The notes: generated by a model from the sequence alone, not told the origin. 64,000 nucleotides of DNA from Macrocystis pyrifera (GCA_031763025.1 JASSKH010000009.1:1922001-1986000), one strand, 5' to 3'. Numbered from the stretch's first letter, positions 34,205 to 46,989 are shown. A program made the numbers and translations.

Positions 34205-34470
34205 TACGGGTCGACGTGCCACCATCACGCGGTTCCAATGTTTGGGGGTCCAGAAGTATTTTTTCAGATTCTTGACAGACATGAGGAAATTCACCTTTCT
34301 TTACAGAGCGATTTCATGGTAGACGTGAGATTCGAACCCACGACCAACGACCCATATCCTGCCGTCGTCGCCATATATATGTTAAGGTCTTAGTCCGTTG
34401 GGCTACTACTGGTAAAAGGTTAACCGATCGCCTACCCAATCTAAGTCTTATAACAATGCTGATCGCAGAC
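34195..34470 (-). mobile_element. SINE family B, tRNA-derived, copy 1
   Basis: Read on the minus strand it has A-box-like TAGCCCAACGGACTAAG (34405-34389) and B-box-like GTGGGTTCGAATCTCAC (34342-34326), the sequence CGTCTACCA, and a body with GGTTCCAATGTTTGGGGG-type sequence on plus. The acceptor arms do not pair, so it is a tRNA-derived repeat, not a tRNA gene. It directly follows the tail of LINE copy 2. Confidence 0.6.
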
Positions 34471-34911
34471 GATTTTTTAGGACCACACGTTATGTAACCA
34501 TTGTTTAGGTCGCTATATCTGCAATACCAAGCAAACAAAGGAGTTAAACCGTTACTTCTACCCATCGGCACCCAGCGGTACGTACGATTACTGTACTGCT
34601 GTGCGTGTGCATGTAAAGTATATACCTGGTACGTATTAACACCTGGTAGATGGTATATATGTATATATAAAACAGTAATATTTGAAATACGCACCAAAAA
34701 AAATCCCACTCTCTCGTGGCAAGCTACGTGCGACCTCCGAAATGTATTTTTATTATTCCCCAAACATAGACACACCCACTGTGATGATGTCACGTAGCCG
34801 TGAGGGGATGCACTACGTACCACTACGAGAAGATAGGCAAATGCAATACGCGTAGGAGATCACGTGACGTGCTACAAGTAGCAACGGAAACGTCTCAGTA
34901 GATCGTATACC

Positions 34912-35908
34912 TGTGATATGATATGGTGTCGGGCTTCGTATAGAAGTGGTTATGATATACCAGGTACCGGGTAGCCCGCAGTATCAACGCCGTGAATACT
35001 CTCCGAGTATTCCCGGGGCTCTGAAGTTTCCTTTGCAGTACAATGGTTAGGATAGCCGATAGGAGAAGAGTAGACAAGCGCCCGAGGAAGTTCCTCGGAC
35101 AAATGTCTTTACCCATCTAGCGGGTTAATAGCAGGAGAGCAGAGAAGGCTTGATGCCTTGAATCAAGCCCCTATCGAGTCACTCTCTCAACAGCTCCCTT
35201 CTCTCATCATGAGGAATAATACGGCAACACAAGAAGAAGCCTCCTGAACAAGAGAAGCTGCCTTCCTAGCTAGTTCCGATAGTACCTGCATTCCAATTCC
35301 TTACAACGATACTCGGGTTCTACTACACTTGGCGTCGTCGGAAGGACGTGACGCCTAGGCTTCACTACGAGGTGTGGGGAAATCTATAGCCTCATTACGC
35401 TGTTTCGAATAGCCGTATCTTCGACCTCCTTTTCCGGTCTTTCGGATGATTCCGGTATCATTCACTGTCGGTCGTGTGGTCTGCATATACAACTATTCAG
35501 GGTGGGCTAATGCGATATGATATAGTATCCGGCTATCGAAGTGGTTACGATATACCAGGTAGGCCGTAGTATCAACGCCCTGAATACCCTACGAGTATTC
35601 CAGGGACTCTGAAGTTTCCTTTGAAGTACAGTGGTTAGGATAGCCGAAAGGAGAAGAGTAGACAAGCGCCCGAGGAAGTTCCTCGGACAAGTGTCTTTAC
35701 CCATCTAGCGGGTTATTAAAATGGGAGCAGAGAGGGCTTGATGCCATGAATCAAGCCCCTATGGAGTCACTCTCTCAACAGCCCCCTTATCTCATCATGA
35801 GGAATAATACGATAACACAAGAAGACAACACAATAAGTCTCCTGAACAAGAGAAGCTGCCTTCCTAGCTAGTTCCGATGTACCTGCATTCCATTCCCTTA
35901 CCACGATC
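34912..35908 (+). mobile_element. Fossil miniature LTR element (TRIM-like), family 2
   Basis: Two direct repeats, 34912-35327 and 35511-about 35908, flank a 183-bp interior. The interior opens with a primer-binding-site-like TGGCGTCGTCGGAAGGACG and closes with the purine-rich AGGGTGGGCTAA immediately before the second repeat. No coding domain is present. The layout LTR - primer site - short spacer - purine tract - LTR is that of a non-autonomous TRIM. The repeats have drifted apart, so it is old. Confidence 0.65.
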
Positions 35909-36045
35909 CAAAGTCCAGGAAAACGACAAGAAAAACAAATATCGAGTGCAGGCGAGAAGCGAAAGCTAGCTATCCACGGCGGCGCCTCGAGATTCATCTA
36001 CGTTACTCTTGACCCCCCGTGCAATCCTAAACCGAAGACGCCACA

Positions 36046-36330
36046 TGTTAAGATCAAGGTCGGGACACTTTGTATCCCTGGACAGGTTTGCCTATTAAGT
36101 CGGTACTCGTTGGTACTCACGTTTGTTGTTTGCTTAGAGATAGAAGAAGAGCAGCTTCATTCCTTTCGTGCACGCGGAGACTGAGAGCCAAGCTCGTGCA
36201 TCGCTGGGAAAAGCCCTGGTTTTCCATCTACGATACGCCTCCTAAGTACTACAAATACGATCCCAATACTTGAACCCAGGTGATTGCCGGGCTTCCAGTC
36301 TCGTTCAAGGCAGTATCATAAAACTTCGAC
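36046..36330 (-). mobile_element. Fossil LTR, family 3, copy 2
   Basis: Same repeat as at 19854-20129, again with TGGCGTCTTCGG just beyond its minus-strand end. It lies between the family 2 and family 1 fossils. Confidence 0.5.
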
Positions 36331-36713
36331 TACCACGTACCAGGTATCTATGCGTGCAATCACCTGGTTTATCGTGCAGCGTGCATATCTCTATGAAGAT
36401 ACATGGTTCAGGGGACAGTCTGATACTCAACTGTCCCCTCCCGGTCTCACTCTGTTCCTGTACCCTAGTTGAGCTCTCCATGAGATAATCAACAAGAAGA
36501 CCTTACCAAGAAGAAGAATGCCCTGGCCAGCATCGACATCCCTGTGTCCTCCTCTATGAGGCACCATGACATTTGCGTCGTCAGCAGGACCACGTCACCG
36601 CTGAGCCTGGCGCACCTTGTTCCAAGCTATCTTCCTGAAGTATATCTCAAACAGCTCAGCTTGTTGTGAGCTTTTCTTTTTTAGCAGTTCAGACGTCAAT
36701 CTTGTTTTGGTAC

Positions 36714-38733
36714 TGTGATGGAGTAGCACATCCATTGTATAGGAACGCATATACCCGTATGCAGATCCTTGTATGGTTGCACATAGTTCTTTGCAGACAC
36801 CAAACATACCTGTAGACAAATATTATATAGTTGTATGCAGACACGTAGGAATATATCTGCAGGTGAATCTTATATGTTCATACATAGCTCTTCGGGAATA
36901 TTCAGTGGAGCACTTCAGACATCCCCTTAGCCCGCAGAACATTATGTTATAAGTCTGGGAACCTGCTGTATGACAACGTCCCGATAGACTGTATCTGCAT
37001 ACAGGTTGGTTTTGGTCGACGTCTGGGCTGAGTTGTGTTCCTGGCGAAGCCCACCATCGCTCACTCGAGTTCTCTCCCTTTCTCTCAACTCACTTGAGGA
37101 GCATGAATAAGAAGTTCGTGATCTACAAGCAGCGTGCTCTCCCCAGCAACGACATCCCTGTGCCCCTTACCAGCTTATATCTCTGCACCCCACTTCACAT
37201 TTGGTGACGTCAGCAAGACTGGTCACCGTTGAGCTAGACGCACCTGCTTCTCACAGGCTTCCTCTACCCTCCCCGTCGCGCCGCCGCCGCCGTTGGCATT
37301 TCCCGCGCCACCGCCGACTATGGTTTCGGCCGCCGAGCAACGGTGGTCGTACTTCCAAGGTCAGCGCCGACCCGCCCCCGAGCACCCGCGCCCACGGACA
37401 AGGGACCACCGAGTCCTTCCGAACCAACAACCCCCCAGGCCGTGCCGCCCACGCAACCAGCGCAGCCCGCGCTGTGAGCGTCCATGCTCAAGATCGCCTT
37501 CGGCACCGTCTTCTTCCCCACCTAGGCCCCACACCCCCGAGCCAGCCGGGAAGGTCCAGAGAAACCCATGGAGGGTCCAAGGTGGCAAAAGTCGCCGTAG
37601 TCGTCGTCAGTGAAGGGGATTGGTCGGATGACTGGGATGGGAATGGAGGGAGTTGGCACGAGCCCACTCAAGCCGATGCCCAGCATGGAGGGTTCGCAAG
37701 GCGTGAAGCCGCAGGGACGGATGAGGTAGATGCCCACGGTGTCGGGGCTGGCCAGGCGGTTGGATCCCGTGCGGTCGGCGTCGGTGGCTGGCTGGGGAAG
37801 GCGGGAAAGGAAGTCGGCGTTGCCATTGGTCGCACCTTTCCGGTACTCCAGCGTGTATGTGTAGGCGGAGAGGAACTCCAACCAACGCTGGACGCGAACG
37901 TTGTGCTCACCTACTTTGGCGATCTTCTCGATGAACAACGCTGGAACTTGCCGTCCATTGCCGAGTGTCCTTGCGTCTTGTCTGGTTTCTTGCGTTTTAT
38001 TTTTTTCCCCTTCCGGATATTCGGTCATTTCTTGAGTGAGGCGTTGAAGCCTCACTACGAGGTGTGGGGTAGATCTATCACCTCATTTCTGTGTTGAATA
38101 GTCGCATCTTCGATCCCTCTTCCCGTTCTGGGATGATATGGTCATCATCCTTTTATCGCCGTGTGATCTGCATCTACGACTATTCAGGGTGGGCTAATGT
38201 CATGGAGTAGCATATCCATTGTATAGGAACGCATATACCCGTATGCGGATCCTTGTATGGTTGCACATAGCTCTTTGCAGATACCCAACATACCTGTAGA
38301 CAAATATTATATGGTTGTATGTAGACACGTAGGAATATATCTGCAGGCGAATCTTGTATGGTTATACATAGCTCTTCGGGACTATTCAGTGGAGCAGTTC
38401 AGACATCCCCTTAACCTGCAGAACATTATGTTATGAGTCTGAGAACCTTATGTATGGCAACGCCCCGGTAGAGAACATTCTGTTATAGTTGGGAATCTTC
38501 TGTATGACAACGTCCCGATAGACTGTATCTGCATACAGGTTGGTTTTGGTCGACGTCTGGGCTGAGTTGTGTTCGCGTCGAAGCCCACTATCGCTCACTC
38601 GAGTTCTCTCCTTTTTTCTCAACTCACTTGAGAAGCATAAATAAGAAGTCCGTGATCTACAAGCAGCGTGCTCTACCCAGCAACGACATCCCTGTGCCCC
38701 TTACCAGCTTATATCTCTGCACCCCACTTCACA
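36714..38733 (+). mobile_element. Fossil LTR element, family 1, with Ty3-like remnant inside
   Basis: LTRs at 36714-37199 and 38198-38733 both begin TGT.ATGGAGTAGC and end CCCCACTTCACA. The left one is followed by TTGGTGACGTCAGCAAGAC (primer-site-like); the right one is preceded by AGGGTGGGCTAATG (purine tract). The roughly 1-kb interior contains, antisense at about 38055-37607, a fragment resembling the C-terminal RNase H end of a Ty3/gypsy polyprotein (EYRKGATNGNADFLSRLP). The fragment is antisense to the LTR polarity, so it may be a separate insertion. The element is broken and far too short to be autonomous. Confidence 0.6.
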
Positions 38734-38966
38734 GTACCCCACAAGCATTAGACCGGCAATAGCACATCGCTATTTAGTCGTATGACGCGTTTGTCCCACG
38801 CATGAGGCGTCGAGCCTCACTACGAGGTGTGGAGTAAATCATTCACCTCATCAATTCTTTGTTGACAAGCCGCATCTTCGATCTCTATTCCCGATTTTGG
38901 GATGCTACGGTCAATATCCTTCTATCGTCGTGTGGTCTGCATCTACGATTATCCAGGGTGGGCTAA

Positions 38967-39318
38967 TGTGATGGAGTAGCGCATCCATCATATAGGAACG
39001 AATGTACCCGTATGCGAACCTTATCTTATATGGCTACACGTAGCGTTTCGGGAATATACCCGTATGTGGATCATATATGACTACACGTGGCGCTCTGGGA
39101 ACCTTCTCCATGGGAACACTCGTACCTCCATACCAAGTTAGTTTTGGTCAACGTCTGGGCTGAGTTGTGTTCCCGGCGAAGCCCGCCCCGCTCATTCAAG
39201 CTACCTCTCTCAACTTACTTGAGGAGAAATAAGAAGAAGACCGTGATCTGCAAGCAGCGTGCCCCAGCATCAACATCCCCCTGTCTCTTACCAGCTTATA
39301 TTTCTGCACTTCTTCACA
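38967..39318 (+). mobile_element. Third LTR of family 1, forming a miniature element with the preceding LTR
   Basis: Shares the start TGTGATGGAGTAGCGC and the end TTCTTCACA with the two LTRs to its left. Only 233 bp separate it from the LTR ending at 38733, and that spacer again ends in the block CTCACTACGAGGTGTGG... AGGGTGGGCTAATG seen before other LTRs here. It is shorter than its relatives by about 150 bp. Fossil. Confidence 0.55.
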
Positions 39319-41139
39319 CTATCCCCAAAATACCTTTGAAATTGAACGAAATTCCGATATTCTTCGGGAGTTCCTTGAAGTAGCATGTCAGGTACACACG
39401 TGGTACGCATGCTATGGTAGTAATGCTTCGAATGAGGCCGAAATAGGCCTGCGCTTTCAGGCATTCGGAGAGAGGCACGCCGCAGGCGAAAACAAAATGA
39501 GGTAGGCAAAAAGGTGGGCTTATGCCTGACGTGCCTATTAGCCTTAAACGTGCCTATCTATCGGAGGCGTTTGCCATCAAAAAAAGCTTGAGACCTGCCT
39601 GAAACCTGTTCTGCGCCCCAAGACTAACCCCATACTAATTTCAAGTAGTTTTATGTGCATGGGCAAAACGTCTAAAAAAATGCCTGAAACTTGTTCAGCG
39701 CCCCAACGCAAATCCTAGACCAGTTTCAAGTACTTTGGTTTCAAGTGGTAAATTGCCTAAAAAAATGCTTGAAACCTGTTCAGTGCAGCAAGGAAAATTC
39801 ATATACTAAGATCAAGTAGTTTGATTTTAAGAGGTAAAATGCCTGAAATAATGCATGTAAACGTACGTAGCATGTTTGTTTTTTTGTACCGGTACGGAAC
39901 AAGCCATGGTTCATTACAGCACCTTCCGCTGACGTAGAATGGGATAACAGCAGCAGCACCTGGTGTACGTAATACCAGTACTATAATCGTTGCCTCGCCG
40001 TTCAGAGGTGTGGGAGTGGGTTTTGAGGAGCCGCATCTTCGACTCATGTTCTAGTTCGTGAAGTCGGGGCTTCCATGAATTGCCCATAATTCTGCATATA
40101 CGGCTCATCAGAGTGGGCTAGTGCTATGATACTGCCTTGAATGAGAACCCGGTAATTACCTGGGTTCAAGTATTGGGATCGTATTTGTAGTACTTGGGAG
40201 GCGTATCGTAGGTGGACGCGTTTCCAGAGTTGTGGGCTAGGTTTGGGTGGTTCTGCGCGTCTTCCGTGTTAGTTTTCTTCTCGTTTTTGGTATTCATTTT
40301 TCGATTTTCCATGCGACTTCCTCGCCCTCCCCTCGTTGCGGGTAGCATGGCGATGGCTTTCGTTGACGACTTATTCCTCCTCCTTAGGGCTAGGCCTTCG
40401 TTTCTTCCTCTTTTCTTTGATGTACGTCATTAGGACGGATCCAGTGTCCGGGCTGAATACCCATTCATAAAAAACGAAAGACATCATACTATCGTGCGTG
40501 TGCAGCAAACACTCGGCAAAGAGGACAAAACAAACGGCGAGGTTCGATTCGCACCACAATCAACTCAACAAAACCAAACGTGCACATCTTGCATGTGTGC
40601 ATGCAGGGTCGAGAAAAATCCTAAGCCCCAGTGTTTGTTCCGGCCTCAAGTCACACTTCGGCGACATCATCATCAGTCTACTTATCGGACACACAAACTA
40701 CCATGCCTGCACCCCGCACCGTCCAATGCGCTGAATGCTCGCTGCCTACTACTATTATACAATGCGCCTGCAAAGTGGCGCCGCCACAGCAAACTACCAG
40801 GTAGTCAATAATATATATGCAGGACGCGACCACTGAACTTGTTATTTTACATCTCAGTATCCCCGAAATCTTATATGTGGGCTGTGCGCTGTGGCGCTGT
40901 GTGGCTGCGACGGGCTACGGGGACCCTACAAAACATATATCCCCTGTCCCCTGATTTCGGAGTTCCAGACTAACGGCGTTATTTTTTATGCCTTAAATCC
41001 CCGTGAGCGTACCTGACGCGTGCCTGGCAAAATATAGATAGGCACGAAAACAGTAGTTCAGGCACGCCTGTTTCAGAAACAGTACAAGTAGTTCAGGCAT
41101 TTCTTCAAGCATGCCTTAAAGGCTAGGGCTTAGGCGGAA

Positions 41140-41390
41140 ATGCCGGTAATTACCTGGGTTCAGGTATTCGGATCGCGTTTCCTTGAGCGACATATCTTAG
41201 ATGGAAAACCAGGGGTTTTCCCAGCGAGGCACGAGCCTTGCTCTCAGTCTCTCATCGTGCACGAAAGGAATAAAGCTGCTCTTCTTCTATCTCAGAGCAA
41301 ACAACACACGTGAGTCCTAAGGAGTACGTGCTCAAGAGGAGAACCTAGCTAGGGATGCTCTGTGTCCCGACCTTTGAACTTAACACTTAC
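41140..41390 (+). mobile_element. Fossil LTR, family 3, copy 3
   Basis: Opposite orientation to the other two copies: CCGGTAATTACCTGGGTTCA at the start, the GGAAAACCAGGGGTTTTCC block, then CACGAAAGGAATAAAGC. A short piece of the same repeat also lies at 40120-40215. Confidence 0.5.
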
Positions 41391-41744
41391 TGCGTCGGGT
41401 ATATATAAGAAGAAGAAAAGAGAAAAGGAAACGCAGCGAAACGAGGCAGTTTTGAAACTGCACGAAATGAGCATTGACTATGTGGCCATTACTGCTGTCC
41501 GCTACTGCTGGAAGCAAAAACGCAAAGTGGGCAGCAGGACCGTAATACCTGGTAGGCCTCTGGAGGCGAATGAAAAACAAGCACACGTCGTGTCACTTAG
41601 TTAGAGCCTTTGGTCGGCCTCACTACGAGGCGTGGGGAATTCTATAACCTCTCATTTCGTTGTGTCGAATAGCCGCATCTTCGGCCTCTTTTTCCGGTCT
41701 TTTCGGATAACTCCGTTATCATCCATCGAGCGTCGTGTGCTCTT

Positions 41745-42095
41745 GTTAAGGTCTTAGTCCGTTGGGCTTCGTATTGGTGAAAGGTTAACCCATCGCCTAC
41801 CCAATCTAAGCCTTTAAACACTCTCCCCCCCAGGAACGGACCGGATATACGGGTCGACGTGCCACCAACGCGTGGTTCCAATTTTTGGGGTTCTAGAACT
41901 ATTTTCAGATTCTTGACGCGAGGAAACTCACTTTTCTTTAAAAAGCGATTTCATTGGTAGACGTGAGATTCGAACTCACGACCAACGACCTTCGACGTCC
42001 TGCCGATGATGCCGTATGTGGAGGTCTTAGTCCGTTGGGCTCGTACTGGTAAAAGGATGACCGATCGCCTACCCAATCTAAGCTTTATATCACGC
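41745..42095 (-). mobile_element. SINE family B, one full copy plus a truncated head
   Basis: The block around 41855-42095 repeats the copy at 34.2-34.5 kb, including the B-box-like GTGAGTTCGAATCTCAC and A-box-like AGCCCAACGGACTAAGAC. A second head-only copy lies at 41749-41850, so the unit occurs twice in tandem. Confidence 0.6.
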
Positions 42096-42159
42096 TGCAT
42101 TAGAACACTCTGCATATACGACTATCCAGGGTGGGCTAATGTGATAATGGAGTACCTAC

Positions 42160-42935
42160 TCTGTAGCGTTGGACTGTAGAATGGTCATGGGATAGCCGAA
42201 GTATTGAAGCCCTGTAACACCCGAAGAGTATTCAACATGATATTTTCGGACTTCAGGATGAAAGATTACTGCAGGATGAAATGCGAAAAAAATGGAAATT
42301 TCTCAAAAGATACCAAGGAAGCCACCTTTTTTTCGTTTCTGGGGTGGGTAGATATCACCACAAGGCACCACCTCACGGTTTCTTGGGGTCCTAGGACCCA
42401 GCGTCGCCGTTCACTCTCGCATACGGGTTTTCACCTATTTCGGCCGTTCCCGGTGCGGGTAAGAATTCGAGTTTTCGTTTTTGCGGTGGTGAGAGGCGAT
42501 GCGAGATCGTATGTCACCAAAAATTCGCGAGGTGATGCTTTGTGGTGACTTCTACCCACCTTAGAAATAAGAAGAAAAAAAACATGTTTCCTTGGTATCT
42601 TTTCAGCGATTTCTCTATTTTTTTACGTTTCATCCCCAAGTAATCTTTTATCCTCAAGTCCGAAAATATTTCTCGGAGCCCTGAAGTTTCCCTTTTTTTG
42701 CTGTTCAATGGTTAGGATAGCCGATAGGAGAAGAGTAGACAAGCGCCTGAGGAAAGTTCCTCGGACAAGGGTATTTACCCGTCTAGCGGGTTGATAGAAG
42801 GAGAGAACAGTGGGCTTGATGCCTTGACTCCCCCTATCGAATCACTCTCAACCGCTCCCTTCCACCTCTCATCAGGAAGAGGGCTCATAAACGACACAAG
42901 AAGTTTCCTAAACAAGAGAAGCTATTGGTATCTTC
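42160..42935 (+). mobile_element. Fossil family 2 LTR interrupted by an inverted-repeat transposon
   Basis: Starts after a GGGTGGGCTAATGTGATA junction and continues, past an insert at about 42239-42670, with the family 2 blocks TGGTTAGGATAGCCGATAGG and GGTTGATAGAAGGAGAG. The host LTR is colinear with those at 34.9 and 35.5 kb on both sides of the insert. Confidence 0.5.
42239..42670. mobile_element. Inverted-repeat DNA transposon (about 430 bp) nested in an LTR
   Basis: The left arm starts ATATTTTCGGACTTCAGGAT and the right arm, reverse complemented, reads ATATTTTCGGACTTGAGGAT. The arms match for more than 120 bp with scattered differences, including AAAAGATACCAAGGAA and GGTGGGTAGA. No coding region. 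It splits a family 2 LTR, so it is younger than that LTR. Confidence 0.65.
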
Positions 42936-42936
42936 C

Positions 42937-43046
42937 TATTACGGGGGATCATAGTAAATAGGACCAAATCTTGTTAGTAAAAATAGGTAAATATATAGTT
43001 TTTTTTTGTATACCATAGGTCCTATTAACTATGGACCCCCGTAATA
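42937..43046. mobile_element. MITE family TATTACGGGGG, copy 5
   Basis: TATTACGGGGGATCATAGTA on the left and CTATGGACCCCCGTAATA on the right. It sits at the end of the family 2 LTR fossil, interrupting the match to its relatives. Confidence 0.75.
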
Positions 43047-44284
43047 GCCAGTTCAGATAGTTCCTGCATTCCATCCCTTACCACTTTGCTGTAACTGTAG
43101 TATTTATTACGAGTTGACCCAGCTTCGACGAAAAAAAACACCTCATTATACTTTTTTATACCTTCTTCGCGGTCGGAGTCATTTGGAGTGAAGTTAAACT
43201 CAAGCTTAAAGCAGTAGTTGTAGTAGTACGGGCCCGGTCATGAGAAAGTAACTCACAAGAAGTCAGCTTGAAGAGCTAAAACAAAATAGAATGAATGCTC
43301 TCAGCCTACTGCAGTCTGGGCCTTCGCTTCAGCTTTAAGAAAGTTGACCCATTCCTGTGGCCGGCCTGGGCTGTGGGCCCAAGGTATCATTATTTTGTTG
43401 TGCACTACTACTAGGGAAAACGTTTTGTCGAGGATCAACATAATCAGAAACACAACCTAAGAAACTGTGTTTTCGCGCGCGCCCGGAATAAGAAAGTCAG
43501 CCTGAGCTCGATTTCAGGCTTTCTTGTGGGAGGGCCGGTACTGTATACCTCAACCATTTTGTCGAAGCCGGGCCTAGAATTAAACAGCCCTCGAAACTAT
43601 AACTACGTACTCGTAACGCTTTTTTTCGCACCATTTATTTCGCGCCAAAGCAAGGTCGATTTTGTCCCCGAAATAAACCAGCCAATAACGACTGACTGCA
43701 CAACATATCCTACTGCAGCGCTAAATCTAAGTAGTAGTAATAGTAGTTGTAGCAGCAGTAGTAGTAGCAGCTTGTCCCCAAAAGAGTGGTCGGGGTGCAG
43801 TTCTCAAGGGGCAAAGGAAGAGCACACACACATTAGACCGCCGATATAGGGAGAAACCACGAAACAGTTCTTTTTTCTTCCTGGCACGAGGGGGCCCCCC
43901 TCACAAGCCGGTTGTGTGTATGAGGCTTTTGTCAGTGGGTGAGCTCGCGCGAGTCCCACACTACCCGGAGGAACTGACTCTCCCTAGTGGCTGTCTACAC
44001 CGCACCTGCCCCTTTCGGGGGTGAGGTCGGGTCAACATGCCAAAGCGCCAGTGGTAACAGCAGCCTGCTCTAATGTTGCAACGGGAGTTACGGGCTAAAT
44101 TGACACACGATACGTATGGTTAACTCTTATTTTTACCAATCCGCCAGAGGATAAAAAAAAACAAGAGCCCCGCTTCGTCAATGCACTGCCGGAAACCGAT
44201 GTACTGGGTTTTGCTTGCGGCGGCAGCAACTCTTCTATCGCAAGACCAGCATAATACTGACTGCAGAGAAAGGTTGGCAAAAAC

Positions 44285-44400
44285 AGAGTTGCCACGATAT
44301 TATATTGTAGGGCGGGGCAAGGGTTGCCCCGCTGTTCCCTAGGGTTTTACCATAAAAGTAGGGCAGGGCAAGGGTTGCCCTGCTGTTCCCTAGGTGTTAC
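44285..44400. repeat. Two direct copies of a GGGCAAGGGTTGCCC hairpin
   Basis: GCAAGGGTTGCCCCGCTGTTCCCTAGG-like units occur at 44315 and 44365, each self-complementary around GGGCAA.GGTTGCCC. The phrase AACAGAGTTGCCACGATATT also occurs twice (44284, 44455). Confidence 0.55.
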
Positions 44401-45554
44401 CATATAACAAAAAAAGGTTGGACGGAGGTATGAAAATTCTCACCCGACGTCAAAAACAGAGTTGCCACGATATTATACGACAGGTATTCATTAGAACTTT
44501 TATAGCTAACTTGCTCTTCTGAGTGGTAATGGCATCTACATCTGATACGACTCCTCGTGCACCGCCGATTGTGATGGGAGATGACACGAGATGAGATGTA
44601 CCTGGTATTTTTTTTTTCGGGCGAGGCCAACTCACACCTCACAACGAGCCGGAGTGGTTGCGTTTCGCCGATATCCTGCGTAAGGATTTTCGGCCAAAGC
44701 GGTTTTCTCGACCCAAGTGTTTTCGACCAATCAGAAAACTACGTGCCACAAACCTCTTTCTCTCTGGCTGCCGCGGCAGCAGCTATTGTAATATTCTGCA
44801 ACAACACCTTGAAATACCTGGTGTACAAAAATAGATGTATGTGGTGTGACGTGGACGTGTCTTGTCGGGCCTCAAAGAATATGTTTACAACAGGTTTTGA
44901 GCCGTGAACCAGTGTGCTCGCGATGAGGTCCACCTCTCGGTGCGCTGTCTCATACCTGGTACGCGTACATGATGATATAGTAGCATCATCACCGGAATTT
45001 AGTTAAATATCTCTTCCGAGTGTTTTTTTGACATTGAAAAAAGAAAAGAAAAAAAGGACTCCTGTCGTGCACCGGATATTATACGCGATCACTGCGATGA
45101 CTGCAATCAAGCCAGAGATGACGGCACAAGGCTCACGACAGCGATGGGATTCTTAGATTACTCTCACGTCGTGGGGGATACCTGTGCGCTGTTTACTGAA
45201 GAACCAGCCCGCGCCCAGCCACTGACTAACTACAGTAGCGGGCTTGGTTTTTCTCTGTGTAACATAAAAAAATGGGAACCGAGATGAGACCCTCTACAGA
45301 CAGATAGGTTTGTTTTAACCGGTGGTAGACACAACTGTATAGGCTGGCATGAAAGCCGGCAAAGAACCACGGTTACGCTGTCCTGAAACACACAAACTCA
45401 CGTCGTACGACTACTGCATGCCACCCCCTTTTGACAAACCTACCCTAACCTACTGCCGTAGTCAACGGTCGCCAGCGTCCACGAGGTGAACGGCACATGG
45501 CAAAGGACGATACCTGGTGCTGCTTGCACGCCGCTACTACAGCATCACCTGCAG

Positions 45555-45645
45555 CAGCGGCGGCGGCGGCAGCAGCAGCAGCAGCAGCTTTACTACTACT
45601 ACCACCACCGCCGCCACTACTACTGCTACTACTACAACTGCGTGC
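45555..45645. repeat. Compound CAG/GGC/TACTACCAC trinucleotide tract
   Basis: GCAGCAGCGGCGGCGGCGGC passes into CAGCAGCAGCAGCAGC and then TACTACTACTACCACCACCG. All six frames stay open here for compositional reasons only. Confidence 0.75.
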
Positions 45646-46488
45646 TGTTGTGTCACACCTTCCTCGCTACTCCCTTTTGGCGTTTCGAAAAACTGCAGAG
45701 AACGACATTTGACCAATAAAAAAACTGCTGGCACCAAATATCGTGAACACTGCGCACCTTGCTACATGCCTACACCCCAGCTCTTCAACAAGAAAGTTAC
45801 AAGAGTATGGGTAGAGTGGATACAAAGGTATGGCGCCTGACACAATTATCCCGCCTTGTTCAACGACCCTCCGGCCGTATCGTAGATACTTGGTTGATTT
45901 ATTGATAGGATGATTATCTCGCTTACAATTAAGGCTCATAGCGTAACGCCCCAATCTAGGTTCCTGGCGCAAGGAAAAAAAAAAAAAAACGAAGAGGAAA
46001 GAACAAAGAAAAAGAAGAAGGCGGGATAGGAAACAACGAAACACGCAAAGCACCTAATATACCTGGAATTAATTAATATCGAACACCAAGAAAGCTCGGA
46101 AAGGGCGATACGTTCACGCATACCACAGGTGGAGTAGTAGCATATACCTGGTAGGCCGTAAGTACGGCCAGGCAGCACCAAACGATGCGGAGGCTCACAG
46201 CTTGCTTTAGCTTCGTCTACGTAGACAGCAGACATCCTATCCCGCATCCCCTTATCATCACGCATGTTCGAAAAGCGCCCAACTGCTCGGACGTTTAAGA
46301 GGCTAAAGAGGAGAGCAACCAACAGCAATCTAGAGAAAACATCCAACACCGTGTCAAAAACCTAAAAGCGCGCACCGAGGACGACATCGTCGAAACGCAG
46401 CTGCTCGAAAAAGCATTCGCGGTCGGTCGGTCCCCGAGCTCGGCCGAACGTAAATCAAGAAAAACAACTTCAGTGGTGCTCCATAGCG

Positions 46489-46594
<106 letters not shown>

Positions 46595-46989
46595 ACCACG
46601 CCACGCTCCCCTGCAAGGCAGCTAAGCCGTATTCCGAAAGCCACAACAACACTGGAAACCCTCAGACCGCCTTGGAGACCAACCATTGCGACGGCGGTGG
46701 TGAAAGGCGGCCAAAGGCACAACACAAAAATACACCAAAAGAATGAATGAATACATGACACACGCACAAAAAATAAAACAGGCCTCATTTCGGGATCGAC
46801 CAAGTAACCGCTGCTCACCAACGTGTACGTGTACCAACACACACCAACAGGAGGGCCGCCGGCGCTCCCCCTCGACTATCCCCAAAGAGTGTCTTCAACG
46901 CCAGCTAGAGCCAGAAACAAAAGGTAACGGGCAACTGACAAAGTTCAATAAAAAAAGCCGTGACACAACGTGCAATCACCCGATCCATA

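Larger units (their letters stand above)
43047..46488. other. Unassigned stretch with simple repeats
   Basis: Contains AGTAGTAGC and CAG/TAC trinucleotide tracts and the two 44.3-kb hairpins. I see no exon with coding texture and splice borders. Confidence 0.4.

Noticed and set aside
34318-34410. Possible tRNA gene on the minus strand
   Set aside because: A- and B-box-like words are present, but the acceptor arms do not pair and the unit is repeated with a long tail, so it is a SINE.
37201-38097. 298-codon plus-strand frame
   Set aside because: Lies antisense to a Ty3-like fossil fragment inside an LTR pair; no independent domain.
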